A stretch of 53,764 bases of DNA. Source: Paenarthrobacter nitroguajacolicus JCM 14115. GTDB taxonomy: Bacteria; Actinomycetota; Actinomycetes; Actinomycetales; Micrococcaceae. Location: NCBI GenBank assembly GCA_001313365.1, contig BBFS01000020.1:1-53764 (forward strand), written 5' to 3'. The notes under the pieces are model-generated. The model had not been told where the DNA came from, did not search any database, and was given only the letters and a program-made list of their open reading frames with translations. Shown piece by piece: positions 8,656-19,413 of this stretch. Position 1 is the first letter of the stretch. The number at the start of each line of letters is the position of its first letter. The position numbers and the translations under genes were made by a program.

Positions 8656-9973
8656 CTAGTCCGACGCCGACCGGCCCGCCACAGCTTGGCGTACTACTTC
8701 GCCCCATGATTGTTCGGCCAGGTCAGCTACGGCGGCCAGGATTTCCGACGGCGGCAGGGACAGGTCCAGTGGGTACTCCACAATGTCGATGTCCGTGTTG
8801 AGAATGCGGCGGAGCTTCATTTCCCCCCGCCCCCGCGTAGACGAGCCAAGCGGTGGGGGACCCTGAGGGCAGTGCAGTACGCCAGCAACTGGTAGTGGTC
8901 TGCGCTCAGGGAGGCACCGGCGTCGGAGGCTGCTTGGTATTTGGAGTCATAGACCACCACGGGGCGGCCACCCAGGAAGTGGACGGCGTCGGGACGTACC
9001 GTCAGGCGATCGGTGTCCCTGACGGCTTCATTGAGCAAGGCACCGTACTGGAGGCGCATCTCCCCTGGGTGGGCGCTCATGGCGGACCTCAGGGCAGTAC
9101 CCACGAATTCTTCGAACACCTGGCCCATGTCCACCACGAAGGACGCGGTTTGTTGCTTGCCCTCGCCCGCCTCGGCGGAAGCGTTCCGAAGAATTACCTC
9201 GGACAGACGCAGAACGGCGTGATACCTGAGGTTCATCCTGCTGGCGCGCCACGGCGGGAGCGGCGCTCCGGACTGAAGCCGGGTAACGGCGTCGAGCTTT
9301 CCCTTGAGTTGCCGCAAGCGGCTCAAGACATCCGGCCGCACCCCCGGGAACTTTCCCATGCGCTCCAAGGCAGCACGGAGGATGCGGTTCTCCGCGATGT
9401 CCTCCGTGAATTCGTCGTAGGAGACCTCCAGAGGAACCATCATCCCCGGCGTCGGGAGATCTGGTCCGAGATACGGATGCGGCCCTTGACGGTGCGCAGG
9501 GACTCTTCCACGGTCAGATAGCCCTGCAGGACGCCACGGCTCAGGGCTTTATCTGCCAGCTGAGCGAGCGATTCGGCCAGCGCGCTCCACAAATCCGGGT
9601 GCTCCACGGCCTCCACGGAATGGTCGCGGAAGCCTTGGTCCCCGGCGTAACTGAGCAGGAAAAGAAGCCGGCTGAGGCCAAGCCGGTCCTTGGGACGGAC
9701 TTCCAGCTGCACTGAGGCGGTCCGGACTGAACCCACCCTGCCAACGGGCTCAATCCTGTAAAGGCCCATGCCCATGGGCGACGCCTTGGCCAGGCCGCTG
9801 GTGTTGATGAACGCAGCCGACTCAGGATCGAGTTTGTCCACCACCCCCCCACGGGAGAGCTCGTCCATGACGATATGCCGCGGCCCGGAGATGACCCGCC
9901 CGGCAGAGGCAGGCGCCTGTCGGCAGAAGCGCGCCCGGCCCGGCCTGGGCGGGATGGCTTTAGCGGGCTGCAA
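8656..9973 (-). CDS. mcrC: McrC subunit of McrBC restriction system (frame-disrupted)
   Basis: McrC supplies the nuclease of the modification-dependent McrBC complex, which cleaves methylated or otherwise modified DNA. Recognisable blocks are DELSRGGVVDKLDP, LYRIEPVGRVGSV, LEVRPKDRLGLSRLLFLLSYAGD, YDEFTEDIAENRILRAALERM and MNLRYHAVLRLSEVILRN. The nuclease core reads TVRPDAVHFLGGRPVVVYDSKYQ, a PD-(D/E)xK arrangement with D...DSK. Frame slips lie near 9442 and 8870; restoring them extends the protein to a TAG at 8658-8656. The start is uncertain: TTG 9973 overlaps the end of mcrB, and ATG 9868 (MDELSRGG) is the alternative. Confidence 0.85.
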
Positions 9974-12203
9974 GACGTCCCAGCAACTGGTCCAGGCCGA
10001 AGCGTTCCTCCAGTTGCGCGCGGTTCAACTGCCCGTGGTAATGCTCCTCCAGCAACGGCATGAGCTCGTACTTCCAGATACGACGGAGTCCCGTGGGGGT
10101 TCTGCGCCGCATTCTTCATGAAGTACGACGGCCCGATCATCAGGTCCCGGTCCCAATCGTCGATCGCGTCATTGAGCGCGTCCAGCAGGTCCGCGTTGAG
10201 GGTGTCCAGCCCGCGGGCTTCGAGGAAGCGACGCAGGGTGCCGCGGATCGGCTCTTCCTTGGGGGTGCAGCTCGATAAACGCGAAACGACGGCGGATGGC
10301 GGCATCCATCATGGCGATGGAGCGGTCCGCAGTGTTCATGGTGCCGATGATGTAGAGGTTGTCCGGCAGGCTGAAGGGCTCGTTGGGGGCTGTACTGCAG
10401 GTAAATGCGATCGTCCCGGTACTCCAGGAGGAAGTAGAGCTCACCGAAGACTTTGGCCAGGTTGGCGCGGTTCATTTCATCGATGATCAGGAAGTACGGT
10501 TTGTGCGCATTCTCAGCCTTGGCAGCTTCCTCGGCCAGACGCCTCAACGGCCCGGCGACCAGTTTGAAGGACACCTGGCCATCGTCGGTTTTGTCCGGCC
10601 GGTAGCCCTCGAAGAAGTCCTCGTAGGCATACGAGGGGTGGAACTGCACCAGCTTCACGCGTTCGTCGGTGTGGTCACCGGCCAGCTCGGCGGCGAGGTG
10701 CTTGGCAGGTAGGTCTTACCGGTTCCCGGAGGACCGTAAAGGACCAGTTGGCGGTTCTCTTCAAGCAGTTCCGCGATCTCCTTGAGCGGTTCGAGGTCCA
10801 TGTGCAGGGACGCCGCGAACTCTTCGGTCAGGGGCCGGAAACCTTGCTGGACAACCTCGACGACGGTGGTGGGCGGAGCTTCGTCCTCACCATCGGTTTC
10901 GGCCTCCACAGGGAGTAGTTCCTGCAGGGCTTGGATCACCCTGGTGACGTCCACGATGATGCCCGGCGTGGACAGTTGCCGCTGGGCATGGCGGGGCAGC
11001 TCGGGGGATGGCGTAACTGTCCTCGAACCAGCGGACCTTGCGGCGGATACGGCGATTGTCCTCGTGGTGTTCAGGTTCGCCAAGAACCACACCAACGCGC
11101 ACTCGGCCGGCATGCTGGTACAGCGTGAGGTCGCCCGGCTTCATGACCGTCAGGAAGGCGAAAACAGCCGTCTTGGTGTCTTCGCGTTCCACGTAGCCAG
11201 GTGCTTGTAATCCTCGTCCACGGCATGCTGGACCACGCCAGCCGTAACGCCGGCGGTGAGGGTACGCAGGTGCTCCACGTCCAGAGTGGCCTTTTCCTCG
11301 GCAACCCAGCTGGCCAAGAGGTCACCGTTGTCGTGATGCGTGCGCAGGAGCCAGGAACGACGGCCCGGATCCCCCCCACCTTGCGCCACTGACTCACCAG
11401 TTGGCGGGAATACCAGTCGATGCGCTGCCCGGCTTGCTCGTCCAAGTGGAGGCGAATGCGGTGAACGTCCGCGGTGATGTCCTCGTCCGTGTCACCTTTG
11501 GCACCGCCGACGAGTGAAGCGAAGGCGTCCCGGATCTCCCGGCGTTCAACATCGGCCACCACGGGCTCAAAGTAGCTCGGCCACACCAGGTACTCGATGC
11601 TGCGGCGAAGGGCGGGCTGATCCTCGGGCGTCCCTGCGGCTAGTTCGTGGAACTTCAACGGGTCCGCAAGCGCTTGGTTGATGGTGGCCGTACTTTGGCT
11701 GTCCACGTGGGCCACGAAACGGCACAGCCACTTCAAGTGATCCCAAATGGTCCAGTTGAACTCGGCAGTACGGTCGCGGATAACACCGTGGTCCGTCATC
11801 CCCTCGTAGAGTTCTTCCGGCAGCTCGATGGGCGGTTCAACCCATGACGCCGCTTCGGCGACGCGTGCCTCTTCACCCTGAGGGACTTGACCTCGTGCGC
11901 GAGCGGCAGGGATTGCAGGAACAGCAGTTCCACGGCAAGCAGTTTGGCCTCCCGGGACGCGCCTTCCAGGTTCTGCCGCAGGTTGGTCATCATGGGGGGG
12001 CTTTGGAGTCCCCCCCGACCCCGCGTTCGAGCCTTTCGAGAAGCTCGCCCGCAGCATCCGCGGTCCACGTCAACGTCCTGCCGTCCAGCGCGGAAGGTCT
12101 CCCGTGAAGCGCCGGACCGAGCACATACCAGGCTGCGTCCTCGATCTCCTTGGAGACTCCGGGGGGCACGGTCAATGGCAGTTTTTACGGAGGGAATCAC
12201 CAT
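9960..12203 (-). CDS. mcrB: McrB GTP-dependent restriction subunit (frame-disrupted)
   Basis: About 748 residues after repair. McrB is the AAA+ GTPase that recognises modified DNA and drives McrC. The C-terminal half has Walker A GPPGTGKT (near residue 490), Walker [20 protein letters not shown] (near 570) and the McrB-type block [21 protein letters not shown] (near 620). The N-terminal ~400 residues (starting [14 protein letters not shown], with [16 protein letters not shown] and [12 protein letters not shown]) should bear DNA recognition; I do not recognise a named domain there. Slips lie near 12162, 12000, 11850, 11355, 11170, 11010, 10705, 10385, 10265 and 10098. The stop is TAA at 9962-9960. 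Confidence 0.88.
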
Positions 12204-12288
12204 GCCAACTTACCTTGTTTGGCTTATCCAAGCATCTGGATATCCACAGGCTTGCCGTTCCACCAGCGTGGCCTGCGATGGCGCGCCG

Positions 12289-12896
12289 CTAGCTTCCGTC
12301 GCGGAGGTCCGCCGGAGGTTCTTCCGTCAATTCGATGGTGTCAAAACGCGCCTCGCAGCTCTCCCCCCCATTGGGGCTTGCGACATGAATCCTACGTGCA
12401 CAGGTTTCTCCGTATCCAGCCTGAACAGCCGGACGAAAGACCATTCCCGGCCATCCGGTGACGAGTGGAAAGCCCACGCTGGACCCACCCGGCTGACCCG
12501 CAGGTAAACCCACGGGGGGGCAGTCACCACAGGCCCGTTGGAATCGTCGGAATAGCTGTTGGTCACCACGCTGACCACCATGGCTTCCCCTTGCGGAGAA
12601 TACTCGAAGCAGAGCTTGGCCCAGTGCTCACTGTCCGCCCACAGGGTCAACACCCCGGCGTCGAACGTTGTCCGCGGTGAGGCCACCAGAACCCTGGCCG
12701 ACAACGCGAACGCCGCCGGAGCCTGAACCCCCAGCGCTGTGCGCCGTGCTGCGGTTCTCCCCCGAGGGAGTCGTTGGTCCAGTCAACCCCCGGGCGCGGC
12801 TGTGAGCGTCAGCGTCCCCTCGGCCTCGTCATAGGTGGCGTGACCAGCGGACGACGTCCACTCCAAGGGCGGGAGTCCTGCTACTTCGGGGATCAA
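12289..12896 (-). CDS. DUF1349 (concanavalin-like) protein (frame-disrupted)
   Basis: About 200 residues. The chosen start is TTG at 12896, preceded by AAGGAG at good spacing and giving IPEVAGLPPLEWTSSAGHATYDEAEGTLTLTAAPGVDWTNDS. After slips near 12775 and 12735 it continues LSARVLVASPRTTFDAGVLTLWADSEHWAKLCFEYSP, VSVVTNSYSDDSNG and SSPDGREWSFVRLFRL, ending FDTIELTEEPPADLRDGS. The WADSEHWAKLCFE and SPDGREW blocks are characteristic of DUF1349, a jelly-roll fold found near carbohydrate genes. As the last sugar-related gene of the galactoside operon it may act on or bind a sugar, but its activity is unknown. Confidence 0.75.
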
Positions 12897-12920
12897 TCGG
12901 TGCTCCTTGCTTTGCGCTCG

Positions 12921-13136
12921 TCAGATGTCCTGTTTTTCATACGTGTAGCCATAGGGTACGTCGGGTGTTAGCTCTACCGTGAAGCGCGCGTGGGCGATTC
13001 GTGTCACCAAGACTCCACGTCGGCCCTCATCGCGTGCACGCTGCTCAGCAGCCTGGATGGCGGCGTTGAGGTTGTTCTCCATAGTGGTCTTGCTGGTAGC
13101 CGTGATGGTTGCCAAAAGTTCAGGCGCCTCGATCAT
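12921..13136 (-). CDS. Hypothetical 71-residue protein
   Basis: An intact reading beginning MIEAPELLATITATSKTTMENN, with AAAGGAA placed correctly upstream. The rest is charged and predicted soluble (AAIQAAEQRARDEGRRGVLVTRIAHARFTVELTPDVPYGYTYEKQDI), with a helix-then-strand look. It sits between galE and the DUF1349 gene on the same strand, with 24-30 base gaps, so it belongs to the galactoside operon. I do not recognise the family. Confidence 0.6.
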   Translation of the reverse strand: MIEAPELLATITATSKTTMENNLNAAIQAAEQRARDEGRRGVLVTRIAHARFTVELTPDVPYGYTYEKQDI

Positions 13137-13166
13137 GATGTTCCTTTGAGTTAGTGCGCAGTACTG

Positions 13167-14143
13167 CTAGCGGGTTGATAACTTCTGGTTCCCGGCTGCG
13201 GCCCAGGCGCTGTGGATCATGTCCCGGAGCGTGTGCCTCGGTTCCCAGGCGATGTCACGGCGTGCCAGTTCGCCGGAGGCAACGATCCGGCAGGATCGCC
13301 GGGCCGGGCAGCGCAAATTTGTGGGGCGAACTGAATCCCCCGTCACAGAGGCCATCTCAGTCATGATCTGGCGAACTGATACCCCGGTACCGCTGCCAAG
13401 GTTGTAGACCGGTTCAAGGTCAACGCCCTCCTGAAGTTTCCGGGCGGCTTCCACGTGGGCCGCGGCAACGTCGGCAACGTGGACGTAATCCCTGACGCAG
13501 CTGCCATCGGGCGTGGAGTATGCCGTGCCGAAGATCTTTGGCGTTGCGCCGTCGTTCAGCGCCTGGAACACCAGCGGGAACAGGTTGTGCGGGCTGACAT
13601 CGACGACTTCCGGGATGCCGGAGCCAACCACGTTGAAGTACCGGAGCGACGTATGCCGCAGCCCCCCGTTGCCCGTGATTGGTCTGCGATGAGCCACTCA
13701 CCGATGAGCTTGGATTCGCCATAGGGAGATTCCGGCCTCGTGGGCGTCGATTCGGTCACGAGATCCACATCCGTATTCCCATAAACGGCGGCGCTCGAGG
13801 AAAAGACGATCGCCCGCACAGAGGCTGCTTCCATGGCGGCGAGCAGGTTTCCTGTACCGGTGACGTTCTGGAAATAGGTGTGAAGCGGCCATTCAACCGA
13901 TACACCGGCGTATTTGAAACCCGCTAAGTGGATCACGCCGGCAACGTCGTGGCGTGCGAAGACGTCTTTAAGGAAACCAGTATCCAGCAGTGATCCCTGC
14001 TCGAAAACGGCGCCTTTCTGTAGAAATCCGTGCTTGCCGCTGGACAGATCATCGATGACCACGACATCGTGGCCGTCATTCATGAGTGCCTGGCATACGT
14101 GGGAGCCGATGTATCCGGCTCCCCCAGTTACGAGCCATGCCAT
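13167..14143 (-). CDS. galE: UDP-glucose 4-epimerase (frame-disrupted)
   Basis: GalE interconverts UDP-galactose and UDP-glucose with bound NAD+, the last step of galactose entry through the Leloir pathway. The N-terminus has the Rossmann motif VTGGAGYIGSH; the catalytic Ser and Tyr-Lys lie in FSSSAAVYGN and SPYGESK. After a slip near 13675 it continues LRYFNVVGSG, SCVRDYVHVADVAAAHV and VYNLGSGTGVSVRQIM, ending GNQKLSTR. A compensating pair near 13295-13320 scrambles a few residues. Repaired length is about 325, normal for GalE. It follows galM by two bases. Confidence 0.93.
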
Positions 14144-14145
14144 GT

Positions 14146-15143
14146 TCAGTACTCTTCTCTGTTGTGGGTGCCCCCGCGCGCGGCCGATACGGTGTGAAAT
14201 CCCCCAGGTTGAGATCCACTCTTCCCCTGGTTCCAGCCAGCGCAGGCCGGCTCCGGAGTTGAAAGCGTTGGGGGAGCGCCGTCATAGGTTCCACCGCAAC
14301 GGCGGTCCGGTGGCCTCCTGCGGGATACCTCGTGGTGGTGTATACCTGCGCGTACTGGTAGTTGGCATCGCCCCCCCACACCTCCACGGCGTCTCCGTTG
14401 GGCGCCTCAAGGAGGTGCCGGTACATTCCGTCCGCGCCGGAGTGAGATCCAGGAATGCTGTGTCCAGGTGCAGCCAGCCCACCTTGGGCCTGCGGACAGA
14501 TCCATGGGCGTCCCGGAGACAGGGGACGTACCCACGGGATTCAGTCGCTCATCCACCACCACATAAGAGGCAGCGTTGATGGTCAAGGAAACGTCCTGCA
14601 TGGGTGTCGCTCCCACCCGGATGTACGGGTGAGCACCGATGGCAGCAGGGGCCGGGCGGGCGGACTTATTGGTCAGGGCATGCGTAACCTTCAGCCCCTG
14701 CGGAGACACTGAGTATGTCGTCTCCACGTCCAAAGGGAAGGGATAGCCTTCACTCGGGTAGATCCGCACTTGGAGAGTCAGGTCAGTGGCGGAGCGGCAA
14801 ACCACTTTGTGCAGTCGGTACTTGACCAGGCCATGAATGGCGTTGCCACGCTCGGGTTCGCTGATGGCCAACTGGAGGTCTTCCCCGTCGTGAGACCATC
14901 GTCCGTCCCGGACCCTATTGGGCCAAGGAATCAGGATCTCACCCTCACAGTGTTTGGGAAGCCCGAACTCGGGGAATTCCTCGATCAGGGCTCGCCGTCC
15001 ACTGTGAGGCTGCGGATGGTGCCACCGAGCTCCGTGATGACCGCCGAGACCACTCGGTCATCTACGCCTGATTCCGCGGAGATTCGGAACTGCCGGCCCG
15101 TCGGAGCAGCATTTCCGGCCGTTGTTGCCTGCGTAATCGTCAT
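14146..15143 (-). CDS. galM: Aldose 1-epimerase (galactose mutarotase, frame-disrupted)
   Basis: GalM interconverts alpha- and beta-anomers of galactose, feeding galactokinase. It starts MTITQATTAGNAAPTG. Blocks in order: LGGTIRSLTVDGE, GEILIPWPNRVRDGRW, HGLVKYRLHKV, LTNKSARPAPAAIGAHPYIRVG (catalytic His) and VAVEPMTA (catalytic Glu). Slips near 14988, 14485, 14430, 14265 and 14172 divide it into several readings. With four rather than five G near 14172 it ends RGTHNREEY and TGA at 14148-14146. Repaired length is about 330 residues. It lies two bases from both its operon neighbours. Confidence 0.88.
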
Positions 15144-15145
15144 GG

Positions 15146-16938
15146 TCAGAAATCCGTGTGGCCCAGATCGTGGCTGGCCACGAAGGAAACCGAGCTATGG
15201 GTGGCCGCTTGGAGTTCAAGCATGGTGATGGTGTTGCCGTGCTTTCGCAGGAGGGGGCCGGGAACGTAGAGCGTGGCCTGCGGTCCGCGGGACCAGTACC
15301 TGCCCAGGCAGAAGCCGTTGATCCACACCACGCCCTTGGTCCAGCCCATGGTGGAAAGGAAGGTATCGCCGCCCCCCCGGGGGAGGTCAAAAGTCCCATG
15401 AACAAAGACCGGCCCGGACACTGGTACGCCAGGAAGGGAGGGTTGTTCCTCCAACGCCGCTGAGACCGGAACTGCGTCGTCGAGTTCCAAGGGAAGGATG
15501 TCCCAGTTCCAGAGAGTTTCTCCGTTGATCCGGGCATTTCCGATCAGACCCTTGGACTCCCCCTAAACGGGGGACCGTAGTTCACGCGTCCTTGGTCCTC
15601 CACCAGGATTTCCAGCGTGCCAACCGCGTCATGGGGGCAGCGCCAGGGACCTTTCATGGTGATCCCGGGAGAGGATTCCCACCGGCACCCTGTCCAGGAA
15701 TACCTGGGCCCGGTCACGTACTTCGTCGAACTCCAGCACAGCGGGACCGGAAACTTCGATTCCTCTGCGGTAGAGAGTGAATCCGGAGTAGTGACCCAGC
15801 TTGTCGTGGGAGCGGATTCCCTCGTGCGAGGTCCACTTCCCGAGCCGGTCCAGGCAATCCCACAGCGGCAGTGATTGCGTCAGGTTTACGGACAGTGCCG
15901 AACCAAGCTGGGGGCGGGGCCGGAACGTCGTCGTCGTCGAGGGTTGTGTATTTGGAGATAACCTCGCGGAAGGCCCAGTACTTCGGCGTCGGGTTTCCGG
16001 CTTCGTCCAAAGGTGCGTCGTAGTCGTAGCTGGTAACGATCGGCTGGTAAACACCCTTGTCGTTGGCGCCGTTGGTGAATCCAAAGTTGGTGCCGCCGTG
16101 GAACATATAGATATTCACGGACGCGCCAAGCTCCAGGAGCACATCCAGATCATTGGCAGACTGCTCCATGGTGGTGGTGTGGTGGTGCGCACCCCCAGTG
16201 ATCGAACCAACCCACCCAGAATTCCGAACACATGAGGGGGGACCTGTGGGCTGGTGGCGGCGAAGTGTTTCAAGCCTTTCTGCCGAGCGGGAACCGAACG
16301 AGCCCGTTTTGTGCAGTTCCGGCAGGCTACCGTTGGCCAACATGTCATCCTGGGGGGGCTGGTCCACCGTGGTGAATGGCACGGTCAGCCCGATTTCCCG
16401 GTTGATCTTCACCAGCTTCTCCAGGTAGAACCTGTCGGCGCCGTAGGCACCGTACTCGTTCTCAATCTGGATCAGGATGATCGGACCGCCACCGTCTATC
16501 TGGCGGGGGGGAACAAGAATGGGGGGGCGAGTTTTTCAAAGTACTCGGTGAGGGCGGCCATGTAGACCGGGTCATCGGCTCGGATGGCCGCAGCGCCGCG
16601 GTCGAACAGCCAGGCAGGAAGCCCGCCGTTGTCCCATTCCGCACAGATGTACGGTCCGGGGCGAACGATTGCGTGCATGCCTTCCGCGGCCACCAGATCC
16701 AGGAAACGCCCCCCCAGGTCTAATCCCCCCCCGAGGTGTCGAAGACCTCAGGGGACGGAGCATGGGCGTTCCAAGGAATGTAGGTCTCAATGGTGTTGAG
16801 CCCCATTTGCCTGGCCTTCCGGATCCGGTCCGCCCATTGATCCGGATGGACGCGGAAGTAATGCAGGGCGCCGGAAAGGATGCGGTGGGGCTGACCGTCA
16901 AGCATGAAGTCCTGCTCGCCGATAGTGAAGGTTGGCAT
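15146..16938 (-). CDS. Glycoside hydrolase family 35 beta-galactosidase (frame-disrupted)
   Basis: This enzyme removes terminal beta-galactose from oligosaccharides. It starts MPTFTIGEQDFMLDGQPHRI; the family blocks are SGALHYFRVHPDQWADRIRKAR, NTIETYIPWNAHAP, GPYICAEWDNGGLPAWL and QIENEYG (acid/base Glu near residue 156). The nucleophile block CSEFWVGWFDHWG is near residue 234, followed by NIYMFHGGTNFGFTNGAN. The C-terminal part has WTKGVVWINGFCLGRYWSRGPQATLYVPG, typical of GH35. There is no signal peptide, so it should work in the cytoplasm on imported oligosaccharides. Many slips at 6-8 base G/C runs split it (16513, 16520, 16720, 16195 and others). Repaired length is about 595 residues. 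Confidence 0.9.
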
Positions 16939-16965
16939 AGGGGAAATCCAATCTGAAATGGTGGA

Positions 16966-17006
16966 GCGGGGTCCAGGACCGGGGGGGACGCCCTGGACCC
17001 CCCCGC
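16966..17006. repeat. Intergenic stem-loop between binding protein and GH35 genes
   Basis: GGGGTCCAGG and CCTGGACCCC form a GC-rich hairpin in the gap between the binding-protein stop and the GH35 start. Such stems after binding-protein genes often protect the upstream mRNA or dampen downstream expression; that role is inferred. Confidence 0.5.
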
Positions 17007-17012
17007 CACGTC

Positions 17013-18368
17013 TTACTTGGTGGTAACGGTGAAGCCTTGCTGTTGGCCGTACTTTGCCGTGGCATCCTGCCAGGCCTTGAGCCCGTCGTTCAGGTCGCCT
17101 TTGGAGCCGTAGGCCTGACCAACCGTGTCGCTGAAGATGCTGTTGGCGTAGGTCTGGAATGGAAGGTAGCTCCAACCCGGCACCACGTCTTTCGAAGCCT
17201 GGACCAGGACCTCGTTGATCTTCTGGCCGCCGAAGTAGGCGTTTTCGGAGTTCAGGAACGCCTCGCTTTCCAAGTCGGCCGTGGTGGAGGGGGAAGCCAC
17301 CGTTTTCGGCATGGATCTTGGACTTCAGGGCCGTTCGCGAACTGGAGGAAGCCGTAGGCTGCCGCTTTGTTCTTGCTCTGCTTCAGCACGGCGTCGCCGC
17401 CGCCACCGTTCTCGGCCGTTGCGGCTGCGCCTTCTCATACGTCGCATCGGGCTACCCGCCACTGACCGCTGGCTCCTGCCGCACCCGATTCCAGGTTCGC
17501 GGGCATCCATGCGCCGATGATCAGCGTGGCAATGCTTCCGTCCGACAGGCCCTTGTACCATTCGTCGCTCCAGCTGGTGACGGGTGACAGGAGATCGTTC
17601 TTGAGCAACTGGTTCCAGGTGCCGGTCCACTTCTTGGCGCCTTCGTCCTGGAGATCAACAGTGACGTTGGTGCTTCCGTCGAGCTTGTAGGGCTTTCCTC
17701 CGGCCTGCCAGATCATGCTGGTGGTGAAGCCGGCATCGCCGGTGTCACTGGTGATGTAAGCCTTGGGGTCCGCTGCGTGAAGCTTCTTACCGGCCTCAAC
17801 GTACTCATCCCAGGTGGTGGGAATGCTGATGCCGTGCTTCTCGAAGACATCGGCCCGGTAGAACATCGCCATGGGACCGGAGTCCTGCGGGAGTGCATAG
17901 ACGCCACCGTTGAGGTTCACGGACCCCCCCAGGTGGACTGGGTGTAGTTGTCTTTGAGATCGTCGGCGCCGAATTCCTTCAAATCGACCAGGGCATCGGA
18001 CAGCGCGAACTGCGGCAGGGCGTTGTATTCGATCTGGCAACGTCCGGAGCACCGCTTCCGCCTTAACGGCGTTCTGCAGCTTGGTGTAGTGGGCATTGCC
18101 GGTTCCCACGTTCTCCAGGTTGACCTGGACCTTGGGGGTACTTGGCCTCGAAGGCCTCCACGATGGGTTCGAGCTGCGGCGCCCAACCCCCCCACACCGT
18201 GAGGGTGGTTTCGGTATCAAGTGCCTTCGCGATGTCGTCGGCACTGGCGCCTTCGGCTCCGGCGTTTGCGGTTGTTCCGGAGCTGCTGCAGGCGGCAAGG
18301 CCGCCGACCAGGAGGCTTGCGGCCAGGGCAGCAGTGGCTACCCGCCGGAGGCGATGGTTGTTCTTCAT
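17013..18368 (-). CDS. ABC sugar-binding lipoprotein, first importer (frame-disrupted)
   Basis: An extracellular solute-binding protein of the MalE-like family, about 450 residues. The N-terminus has a lipoprotein signal: KNNHRLRRVATAALAASLL, then a lipobox ending LAAC-SSSG. Following blocks are TLTVWGGWAPQLEPIVEAFE, VNLENVGTGNAHYTKLQNAVKA, YALPQDSGPMAMFYRADVFEKHGI, IPTTWDEYVEAGKKL and TSMIWQAGGKPYKLDG. The end is GLKAWQDATAKYGQQQGFTVTTK. Slips lie near 18135, 18035, 17930, 17440 and 17300. It sits between the permease genes and GH35, so a beta-galactoside is the likely ligand. No ATPase gene is present; a shared MsiK-type ATPase elsewhere is usual for actinobacterial sugar importers. Confidence 0.88.
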
Positions 18369-18437
18369 TGAATTGGTGCCTTTCAGATGCGGTTGTGGAG
18401 ATTTTCGACGGCGGGAGGTCGCCGTCGTCGGGTCTTG

Positions 18438-19411
18438 TTACTTGACGCTTCCGGCAGACAGTCCTGACTGCCAGAAGCGCTGGAGGAAGAGGAACGCCCC
18501 CCACGATGGGCACGATGGTGAGCAGTGATCCGGTGATGACGAGGTTGTAGATGGCCTCGCCTCCGGCCGTGGTCGCTTGGGCGTTCCAGCTGTTGAGCCC
18601 CACAGTGAGCGGGTACCAGGTTGATTGGCTCAACATGATCAAGGGGGGGAGGAAGTAGTTATTCCACGTGGCCACCACGGTGAACAGGAGGACGGTAATG
18701 AAGCCCGGGGGGGCCAGCATCCTCAGTGAGATGGTGAAGAACGTACGGAACTCCCCCCCTGCCCCCCCGTCCATGCGCGCTGCTTCCAGAACTTCCGTGG
18801 GGGACGGACTCAAGGGCGTAGATCCACACCAGGTAGAGCCGAACGGGCTGATCAGGGATGGAATGATGACAGACCATGGGGTGTTCGTGAGCCCCCCCAT
18901 CTGGCTGAACATGAGGAACGTTGGGACAGCAAGGGCAGTGCCCGGAATAGCTACCGCTCCCAGGACCACTGCGAAGACGCCGCGCTTGCCGGGGAAATCA
19001 AACTTGGCCAGTCCGTAGCCGGCCAGGGTGGCAAGGAACGTCGCCCCCGCCGGCACCCACCACTACGTAGAGCACGGTGTTGGCAAGCCAGCGCAGGAAT
19101 TCTCCGTCGTTGTAGGTCAGCGTGCCGACGACGTTGTCCCATAGTGCGAAGTCGCCCGAGAACCACAGACCGAACGAGCTGAAAAGGGAGGTCTGCGTCT
19201 TGGTGGAGTTGACCAGCAACCAGAACAAAGGAAGCAGTGCGTACAACGCCATGAGACCCATCAGGACGGTGAGGAGGATGGAGCTCCGTTGCCGCGTTAC
19301 TCCCCCCCGCGGCGTCGGGCACTGAACTTGGGAGCAGGGAACGTGGGCTTCGGCGCCGGTGACGCTGCCGGGGGTCTCACGGGAGTGGGCTGGGCTCAAA
19401 CGTACGGACAT
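18438..19411 (-). CDS. ABC sugar permease, MalG type, first importer (frame-disrupted)
   Basis: Inner-membrane permease with six predicted segments. It starts MSVRLSPAHSRETPGS two bases after the partner permease. Segments include ILLTVLMGLMALYALLPLFWLLV and ATFLATLAGYGLAKFDFPGK. The cytoplasmic EAA loop reads VLEAARMDGGAGGEFRTFF, and the end is QRFWQSGLSAGSVK with TAA at 18440-18438. Extra residues and slips coincide with seven-base G/C runs near 18645, 18702, 18755, 18766, 18895 and 19305. Repaired length is about 310, normal for this family. Confidence 0.87.
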
Positions 19412-19413
19412 GG

